From: UBA9926 sp964524295
GTDB lineage: Bacteria; Pseudomonadota; Gammaproteobacteria; Pseudomonadales; Azotimanducaceae
Length of the DNA: 20,231 nt
NCBI GenBank assembly: GCA_964524295.1
Contig: CAZGCW010000049.1
Coordinates: 1 to 20,231 of the forward strand
Reading direction: 5' to 3'
The notes under the pieces were generated by a model, which worked only from the letters and a program-made list of their open reading frames with translations, was not told the origin of the DNA and ran no database searches. A program made the translations under genes and the position numbers. Shown one piece after another: positions 1-5,622 of this stretch (position 1 is the first letter of the stretch; each line of letters opens with the position of its first letter).

Positions 1-43
1 GAATTCATCTCACTCACAGTTAACCGCCCCTTTCAAGCTAGAC

Positions 44-637
44 CTAATCATCTCGTTGCCGAACCAGACTCGCCGGGTTGTACCTGATATTCTCTGCAGA
101 ATCTGCCGCACTTAACGGAACCACTTTTTCAGAGCGCCTTTCAGGCAGGCTGTAGGGCACCATATCATCCTGAGTCCCAGCATTTTCTTGGTAACCAATA
201 AAAAACGGATCTTCCGAGCTATCTTCAAAGCTATCTTCATAGCTAGCTTCAGAGTTATCTTCGGGGCCAACCGGTTGTCTGGCCGGAGCAGAGATAATCG
301 ACTGTACCCCTATCTCATCTCCTTGAATCCAGGTTCGCCAATAATCATTAAAATCGCCACTCTGTAGTAGCAATTCCAGGTTAGTTTGATCATTCTCGTC
401 CGGTTCGGGCTGAATCAGCAGACGATGCCGTATGGATCCATTGACCAGTAACGTCTGTATCAAGACCTCCTGACCGGTCAATTGACTGAGCACCTGTGCC
501 TGATTCTCAGCCCTCGGTTGTTCTCTGAAACTACCCAGAACCCACATCATTTGACCGTTATCACCTGCCAGGACATCGACCGGCACTATCAACAGTAACG
601 ACAACAGCGGTAAAAGATGAAATTTCCATGTATTCAT
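44..637 (-). CDS. Secreted SPOR-like hypothetical protein with acidic tetrapeptide repeats
   Basis: A 197-residue protein of unknown function. Residues 1-24 form a typical Sec signal peptide (basic start, Leu-rich core, likely cleavage after VLA at 22-24). Residues 31-76 resemble a divergent SPOR domain, the peptidoglycan-binding fold: a WVLGSF strand, an Ala/Gln-rich helix, then a strand ending RHRLLIQP. This is a pattern match by eye and the fold is not confirmed. Residues 126-145 are five acidic tetrapeptides (EDNS, EASY, EDSF, EDSS, EDPF) coded by a 12-bp tandem repeat. The tail is charged and low in complexity. The ATG at 637 has an AGAGG ribosome site about 9 bases upstream. It diverges from lexA and shares that intergenic region with two LexA boxes, so SOS influence is possible but unproven. 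A periplasmic, wall-associated role is inference only. Confidence 0.7.
   Translation of the reverse strand: MNTWKFHLLPLLSLLLIVPVDVLAGDNGQMMWVLGSFREQPRAENQAQVLSQLTGQEVLIQTLLVNGSIRHRLLIQPEPDENDQTNLELLLQSGDFNDYWRTWIQGDEIGVQSIISAPARQPVGPEDNSEASYEDSFEDSSEDPFFIGYQENAGTQDDMVPYSLPERRSEKVVPLSAADSAENIRYNPASLVRQRDD
203..262 (-). repeat. 12-bp in-frame tandem repeat (acidic tetrapeptides)
   Basis: Five degenerate 12-bp units lie within the coding sequence of the secreted SPOR-like protein. On the plus strand the best units read close to AAGCTATCTTCA. Each unit codes one tetrapeptide of the form E-(D/A)-(N/S/P)-(S/Y/F). The unit is a multiple of three, so gain or loss of copies would keep the frame. Confidence 0.8.
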
Positions 638-717
638 TAAATGGACCTCTGCATTGAATTGAACACTATAGCGATGAATGATAGCAAATCATATTAGGGT
701 CAGTCCTTGAAAAACAG

Positions 718-745
718 TTGCTTCCTGCTAACTACTGTATATAAT
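718..745 (+). promoter_or_regulatory. Sigma70-type lexA promoter
   Basis: A -35 hexamer TTGCTT at 718-723 and a perfect -10 TATAAT at 740-745 are separated by 16 bp. The predicted start is near 752, giving a leader of roughly 137 nt before the lexA ATG. The -10 lies inside the first LexA box, which is the expected arrangement for an autorepressed lexA gene. It is assigned from sequence only. Confidence 0.65.
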
Positions 746-769
746 CACACCTACTGTATATATAAACAT
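735..769. promoter_or_regulatory. Two tandem LexA (SOS) boxes
   Basis: Box 1 at 735-750 is CTGTATATAATCACAC and box 2 at 754-769 is CTGTATATATAAACAT. Both fit the gammaproteobacterial consensus CTGT-N8-ACAG with an AT-alternating centre and a single mismatch, in the last base of the right half. Their starts are 19 bp apart, nearly two helical turns. Box 1 covers the -10 of the lexA promoter and box 2 lies just past the expected transcription start. A double box is also known upstream of E. coli lexA. Confidence 0.85.
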
Positions 770-845
770 GGGCTGAGCACAGCAATTGATGATGCCGATC
801 TCAGGCATCAGGCTGAGTTAAAACGCAAATCACCATGCCAACCAT

Positions 846-873
846 TCAGTACACTTGAATCAGTACACTTGAA
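846..873 (+). repeat. 14-bp perfect tandem duplication in lexA leader
   Basis: TCAGTACACTTGAA occurs twice head to tail (846-859 and 860-873), ending 15 bases before the lexA ATG. The GAAAGAGGAAAATT ribosome-binding stretch follows directly. The copies are identical, so the duplication looks recent. It sits within the predicted untranslated leader. Confidence 0.85.
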
Positions 874-888
874 TGAAAGAGGAAAATT

Positions 889-1485
889 ATGATCAAGCTG
901 ACGACGCGTCAATCTGAAGTCCTCGACTTCATCAGGGAACACATAGATCAAACAGGCTACCCGCCAACACGGGCTGATATTGCCAATAAACTTGGATTCA
1001 AGAGCGCCAATGCATCCGAGGAGCATCTCAAGGCACTCGCTCGAAAAGGGGCCATTGAAATGATTCCCGGCACCTCAAGAGGCATTAAGCTGCCTGAAGC
1101 ACCCGGCATCCCCATTATTGGTCGAGTTGCAGCAGGGAACCCTATCCTAGCCCAAGAACATATTGAAGATCATTGCGAAATCCCGGCGAACTTCTTTAGC
1201 CCGAGCGCGGATTACATGCTTATCGTCAAGGGTGATAGCATGATCGAATGCGGCATTATGGATGGTGACCTCCTTGCTGTACATAAAACAAACCAGGTTA
1301 ACAATGGCGATATTGTTGTCGCTCGTATCGAAGATGAAGTCACCGTAAAGCGATTTCGCCGTGGGGAACAAGGCCATCAGATTACACTATTACCCGAGAA
1401 CTGCGATTACAGTCCAATCGAGGTGGACCTGCGCAGTGAGGATTTCGCCATTGAAGGGCTTGGCGTTGGCGTTATTCGACACTAA
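889..1485 (+). CDS. lexA: LexA SOS transcriptional repressor
   Basis: Repressor and self-cleaving protease that controls the SOS response. At 198 residues it is close to the 202 of E. coli. The N-terminal winged helix (about 1-65) carries the strongly conserved PPTRADIANKLGF and EEHLKALARKG segments that contact the SOS box. The autocleavage bond is Ala82-Gly83 in RVAAGNP. The catalytic pair is Ser117 (in KGDSM) and Lys154 (in VTVKRF), and the dimerising, RecA-responsive C-terminal domain is complete. The ATG has a good AGAGG site 7-8 bases upstream. Two LexA boxes over its own promoter indicate autoregulation. sulA, which follows lexA in Pseudomonas, is absent: lexA instead ends on the convergent topA, overlapping it by 4 bp. 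Confidence 0.98.
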   Translation: MIKLTTRQSEVLDFIREHIDQTGYPPTRADIANKLGFKSANASEEHLKALARKGAIEMIPGTSRGIKLPEAPGIPIIGRVAAGNPILAQEHIEDHCEIPANFFSPSADYMLIVKGDSMIECGIMDGDLLAVHKTNQVNNGDIVVARIEDEVTVKRFRRGEQGHQITLLPENCDYSPIEVDLRSEDFAIEGLGVGVIRH

Positions 1486-4169
1486 CCGGTTTTACTGACA
1501 GATTTCTTTTTCTTGCGTTTTGCCGACGCTTTAGTTTTCGGCTTGGCTGACTCAGTTTCTACCCATTCCCCATCCTGATAGTCAGCCCGCCAACCTGAAA
1601 GTTTCCCCTTGGATAGCTCAGTAACAACATACTGCCGCTTGGTCGATCTCGCGAATTTAACCAATGACCGTCTTCCCTGGGGGTCCTGCACTGGCGCTCT
1701 CATAAGAAACTGGTACTTAGAGTCAATTTCATTCTGGTGCGGAATTAACTCATCTATGTAAGGTGCACGAGTTTCGCGATTTTTCGGAAACTGGCTGGCA
1801 GCCAGGAATATCCCTGCAGCACCATCTCGAAGCAGATAGGTATCATCCACCTTTTCACACTGGAGTTCCGGCATCGGGACTACATCCATTTTTGGCGGTG
1901 CCGCCTCACCATTACGCAACAACTTACGGGTATTTTTACAGTCCGAATTAGTGCAACCAAAATATTTCCCAAACCGACCGGTTTTCAGCTGCATTTCCGC
2001 ACCACATTTATCACATTCGAGCAAAGGCCCCTCATACCCTTTTATCTTAAAGGCGCCTTTTTCAAATTCAGAGCCACTACAATCAGGATTATTACCACAC
2101 AGATGTAGCCGGGTAGACTCGTCAATAAGGTAGCTGCTCATCGCGGTTTGGCACTTACTACATCGTTGCTTAGCCAGAAGGATCCTCGATTCTTCCTCAT
2201 CATCTCCATTGGCACTGACCACCTCATCACCATCTATTAGATTGATGGTCTTTTTGCAACGCTCCTTGGGCGGTAAACTGTACCCTGAACATCCTAGAAA
2301 TACGCCTGTGCTTGCCGTGCGAACATTCATACCCCGGCCACAATCAGGACAGGGTAAATTCAGGATAGAAGGTTGATTCGGGCGCATGCCATTTTCCGCA
2401 TCACCTGCCTTGACCAACTTCTCAGAGAATCCTTCGTAAAAACGATCCAATATCACCTTCCAAGGTGTCGAGCCATTCGAAATCTGGTCGAGTGATTCTT
2501 CAAGCTGAGCAGTAAAACCATAATCAAGTAGCTCTCCAAAGCACTCATTCAACCGGTCAGTCACCAGTTCACCAATTTTTTCAGAATAAAACCGTCGGTT
2601 TTTTAAAGTCACATAACCACGATCCTGAATGGTGGTAATAATCGAGGCATAAGTTGAGGGCCTGCCAATGCCTCTCTTCTCTAATTCTCTGACCAAAGAA
2701 GCCTCACCAAAACGAGCGGGTGCTTTGGTAAAATGCTGCACCGGTTCCAGATCCTGTAATGTTAGCTGGCTACCCACCTTAAAATCAGGCAACTCCGGAT
2801 CTTCTTCCTTTTTCTGAACCGGATTTTGAACCAGGGTATAACCATCAAAACGGAGAATCCGTCCCCTGGCTCTAAGCTCCATATCTCCAGCAGACACTAG
2901 AACCGAGGTGCTGGTGTACTCAGCATTTGGCATCTGGCAGGCAACGAACTGCCGCCATATCAATTCATAAAGTCTTTGAGCATCTCTTTCCTGACTATCC
3001 ATTGCTGTCGATCGAACATTTACATTGGAAGGGCGTATCGCCTCATGAGCCTCTTGAGCGCCTTCTTTACTCGAATACAATCGAGGCTTGGCAGGCAAAT
3101 AGCGCTCACCATAATCCGCCAGGATGAGTTTTCGACAATCTTCAATGGCATCCGCACTGAGGTTAGTCGAATCAGTCCTCATATAAGTAATAAAACCAGA
3201 CTCATACAGGCGTTGGGCTAGCGTCATGGTCTTCTTGACACCAAACCCGAGTCGAGTGCTGGCCGCCTGCTGTAGCGTAGAAGTAATAAAAGGAGCATTG
3301 GGTTTCGTTTGGGTTGGCTTATCTTCGCGGTTCTCAACCAGAAACTGAGCCTGCCTCAATTGCAGCAGCGCTATATCGGTTACGTCTTTAGTGTTCGGAC
3401 GAAAGGCTTTGCCCTTTTCACGCATCACCTGGAATTTAGTAACCTGGTCCTGCTCGCCTAATAAGGCAAACACTTCCCAGTACTCTTCAGGTATAAAGGC
3501 CCTGATTGCGCGCTCCCTTTCAACCAGCAGCTTGACCGCGACTGACTGGACCCTTCCAGCCGAGAGTCCTCTGGCAATCTTCTGCCAAAGCAATGGACTC
3601 AACATATAACCTACCACACGATCAAGGAATCGCCTGGCTTGTTGCGCATCGACACGGTGCTGGTCTATGCCACCAGGCTTTTCGAAGGCTGCTTGAATGG
3701 CTTTTTCTGTGATCTCATTGAAAACGACGCGTTTAAATCGGTCTGCTGAACCACCCAGGGCCTCCTGTAGATGCCAGGCAATTGCTTCTCCTTCCCGATC
3801 CATATCAGTAGCCAGATAAATTTCATCGGCAGACTTTGCTAGGCTACGAAGTTCTGAGACGACTTTTTCTTTACCCGGCAGGATCTGGTATTGCGCCTGC
3901 CAGCTATTGTCAGGGTCCACACCCATGCGCTTAATCAATCGGCTATGTGCTTTAGCCTTCTGGTAGGCTGCTTTTTTAGCCGGCTCCATCTTTCTGGTTT
4001 TTGCTGCTTCCGCGGCACGGGCTTTCGGTTCAACGGGTTGACTGGATCCACTCACGGGGAGGTCGCGTATATGCCCAACGCTTGATTTGACGATGAAGTC
4101 CTTACCCAAATAGCGGTTAATGGTCTTCGCTTTAGCGGGTGACTCAACGATGACTAATGTCTTTCCCAT
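1482..4169 (-). CDS. topA: DNA topoisomerase I (omega protein)
   Basis: Type IA topoisomerase that relaxes negative supercoils by single-strand passage. At 895 residues it is slightly longer than the 865 of E. coli. The N-terminal Toprim domain has Glu9 (in LVIVESPAKAKTI) and the acidic triad Asp122, Asp124 and Glu126 (in ATDMDREGE). It carries the basic insert at about 44-85 typical of Pseudomonas-type enzymes. The catalytic tyrosine is Tyr329 in GFITYMRTDS. Three four-cysteine zinc ribbons follow towards the C-terminus (CPDC, CSKC and CDKC starts), then cysteine-free ribbons and a Lys-rich tail. The start is an ATG with only a weak ribosome site (AGAAG close to the ATG). Its stop overlaps the lexA stop by 4 bp in the convergent arrangement. 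Confidence 0.98.
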   Translation of the reverse strand: MGKTLVIVESPAKAKTINRYLGKDFIVKSSVGHIRDLPVSGSSQPVEPKARAAEAAKTRKMEPAKKAAYQKAKAHSRLIKRMGVDPDNSWQAQYQILPGKEKVVSELRSLAKSADEIYLATDMDREGEAIAWHLQEALGGSADRFKRVVFNEITEKAIQAAFEKPGGIDQHRVDAQQARRFLDRVVGYMLSPLLWQKIARGLSAGRVQSVAVKLLVERERAIRAFIPEEYWEVFALLGEQDQVTKFQVMREKGKAFRPNTKDVTDIALLQLRQAQFLVENREDKPTQTKPNAPFITSTLQQAASTRLGFGVKKTMTLAQRLYESGFITYMRTDSTNLSADAIEDCRKLILADYGERYLPAKPRLYSSKEGAQEAHEAIRPSNVNVRSTAMDSQERDAQRLYELIWRQFVACQMPNAEYTSTSVLVSAGDMELRARGRILRFDGYTLVQNPVQKKEEDPELPDFKVGSQLTLQDLEPVQHFTKAPARFGEASLVRELEKRGIGRPSTYASIITTIQDRGYVTLKNRRFYSEKIGELVTDRLNECFGELLDYGFTAQLEESLDQISNGSTPWKVILDRFYEGFSEKLVKAGDAENGMRPNQPSILNLPCPDCGRGMNVRTASTGVFLGCSGYSLPPKERCKKTINLIDGDEVVSANGDDEEESRILLAKQRCSKCQTAMSSYLIDESTRLHLCGNNPDCSGSEFEKGAFKIKGYEGPLLECDKCGAEMQLKTGRFGKYFGCTNSDCKNTRKLLRNGEAAPPKMDVVPMPELQCEKVDDTYLLRDGAAGIFLAASQFPKNRETRAPYIDELIPHQNEIDSKYQFLMRAPVQDPQGRRSLVKFARSTKRQYVVTELSKGKLSGWRADYQDGEWVETESAKPKTKASAKRKKKKSVSKTG

Positions 4170-4414
4170 ACTTCTATTTCAACTCTGAACGCTTACATCT
4201 AGGTCCTTGACGGGTGACAGGCTAACCTATTCGATCTCAATAATTCAATCCTCGCAAGCAATTTTCATCTCAGACTGGGCAATAATCTGATGTAGCGAGG
4301 GTCGAAAGTGAGCATTAGGCTCAGTGTTCACATTTGTGGACAACAATCGAGTCGACACAAGCCGTAATCGACTGAGATAACTCCGGGCAAAACCGCCTCG
4401 GGTATCGCTGGTTT

Positions 4415-4951
4415 TTAGACTTCAGGCCATCGGATACAGTCATCAAGGAAGGAAAATATCGCTTCTGCCTGCTGTCCATCTCCGCTTTCATTCCAATGCA
4501 CACTCACCGCTCGGTTTTTTTCAGTCACAGATACAACCGATTCCGGCAACCGTTGCAGCTTCCCGGCTAAAAAGAGCATCAGGGGTACAGGATCTTCAAG
4601 ATCCGGTCTTTCCAACCAGTGCCAGTGCGCCGGCAAGTCATCATCACCTTTAGCGACGCGCAATAGAGACCATGAAATCGCAGTCAGGTCATGTCGTGAC
4701 TGAGGTCGCTTTCGATACCGTCGATAGGCCGCCACTTTAAGCACAGGGGATAGAGACCGTCCTGACCCTGAAACTCTTTTAACCGCTTCGGCAGCATGAT
4801 CAGGAATATGGGTCAGTTCAACACCGACACCCCGGCTCATAGCTGCATTACGGACCTTCATAACAGCCCGTTGCTTTGCATTGGGCAAAATTGAAATGAC
4901 CGGAACCACCACCAATAATACGACCAGTCCGATCAAAAAATAGGTCATCAT
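4415..4951 (-). CDS. Membrane-anchored hypothetical protein
   Basis: I do not recognise the family. From the ATG at 4951 the protein has 178 residues. I chose this start over an upstream TTG at 4984 because CAGGTGG lies 5 bases before the ATG; a second ATG follows at once. One N-terminal membrane helix (about residues 4-22, FLIGLVVLLVVVPVISIL) is followed by a basic, Arg-rich juxtamembrane stretch and a soluble part. That part has a YRRYRKRP motif, a DLPAHWHWLERP segment and an acidic, tryptophan-containing end. It would be anchored with its soluble domain in the cytoplasm by the positive-inside rule. It lies upstream of topA on the same strand, 245 bp away. Single-helix proteins of this size next to topA occur in related genomes, but no function can be given. 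Confidence 0.75.
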   Translation of the reverse strand: MMTYFLIGLVVLLVVVPVISILPNAKQRAVMKVRNAAMSRGVGVELTHIPDHAAEAVKRVSGSGRSLSPVLKVAAYRRYRKRPQSRHDLTAISWSLLRVAKGDDDLPAHWHWLERPDLEDPVPLMLFLAGKLQRLPESVVSVTEKNRAVSVHWNESGDGQQAEAIFSFLDDCIRWPEV

Positions 4952-5027
4952 AAATTCCACCTGATTCACCTGAGCCCGGTTCAAGCGATAGCATTAGCTG
5001 ACGTTCAGCCCTATCGATGATAGTTAT

Positions 5028-5055
5028 TTGGTCCGGCTCGGTCCATTAATATAAC
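5028..5055 (+). promoter_or_regulatory. Possible promoter of the universal stress gene
   Basis: TTGGTC at 5028-5033 and TATAAC at 5050-5055 are 16 bp apart. They sit about 95 bp upstream of the stress-protein ATG, in the divergent intergenic region. The match is moderate and no operator was recognised nearby. Confidence 0.35.
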
Positions 5056-5150
5056 CCTGTTTTATCCATTCACACGATGTTCTATTGTTTAAGCTGAAAT
5101 TACTGTGTAAATTTACTGATAACAGCCTCACTTTTCAGAAGGTGCACTGC

Positions 5151-5588
5151 ATGGAAAACCCATTTAACCATATTCTGATAGCGGTCGATCTCACCGAGGA
5201 TGCACGAGACGTTGCAAAAAAAGCCTGCGCTCTACGAACGGTGTTCAATTGCCAGCTCAGTTGCACCCACGTCATAGAACCCCTGAGTCTGGCCTATGGC
5301 GGAGATGTGCCCATGGATCTGTCAACGATCCAGGATCAGATCCAGGAAACGGCAATGAGCCAGCTGAAGGAGTTTGCTTCCAGTCTCAGTATTCCAGAAG
5401 AAAACCAGCATCTCGTTTTTGGCAGGCCAGAAACAGAAATTCACTCCCTGGCATCGGAACTCGAAGCTGACCTGATCGTGGTCGGTAGCCATGGTCGGCA
5501 TGGCCTGGCCCTACTACTGGGTTCAACGGCCAATGGCGTACTACATGGATCACCCTGCGATGTTCTGGCTGTTCGCGTTGGTAACTAG
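5151..5588 (+). CDS. Universal stress protein, UspA class
   Basis: A 145-residue single-domain Usp protein. I chose ATG 5151 because AAGGTG lies about 6 bases upstream; an in-frame extension to 5085 has no such site and would add residues outside the family fold. The first strand is HILIAVDLTEDA, and the C-terminal nucleotide-loop region is VVGSHGRHGLALLLGSTANGVL followed by CDVLAVRV. The glycine loop is one residue shorter than the G-2X-G-9X-G(S/T) pattern of ATP-binding members. That places it with the E. coli UspA type, which does not bind ATP strongly. The expected role is survival under starvation or stress in the cytoplasm. The transglycosylase gene begins 34 bp downstream. Confidence 0.92.
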   Translation: MENPFNHILIAVDLTEDARDVAKKACALRTVFNCQLSCTHVIEPLSLAYGGDVPMDLSTIQDQIQETAMSQLKEFASSLSIPEENQHLVFGRPETEIHSLASELEADLIVVGSHGRHGLALLLGSTANGVLHGSPCDVLAVRVGN

Positions 5589-5604
5589 CCGACAAAGGTA
5601 AACC

Positions 5605-5613
5605 TGGTATAAC
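5605..5613 (+). promoter_or_regulatory. Extended -10 motif before slt
   Basis: TGGTATAAC matches an extended -10 (TG-N-TATAAT with one mismatch). It would start transcription around 5620, only a few bases before the annotated slt ATG at 5623. No -35 at normal spacing is seen. It is either a chance match or evidence that translation starts further in or on a nearly leaderless transcript. Confidence 0.25.
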
Positions 5614-5622
5614 ATCGTTCAA

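Noticed and set aside
1..6. GAATTC at the first base as a cloning junction
   Set aside because: An EcoRI site at the window edge can be coincidence. Nothing else suggests vector sequence.
707..892. Short plus-strand frame ending in an ATGA overlap with lexA
   Set aside because: It begins at TTG without a ribosome site, runs across the lexA promoter and SOS boxes, and has no protein-like pattern. The overlap with lexA looks accidental.
4250..4300. Inverted repeat CCTCGC...GCGAGG enclosing a TCAGA/TCTGA stem upstream of topA
   Set aside because: The arms are short and far apart, with no run of T after the stem, so neither a terminator nor an RNA structure is convincing.
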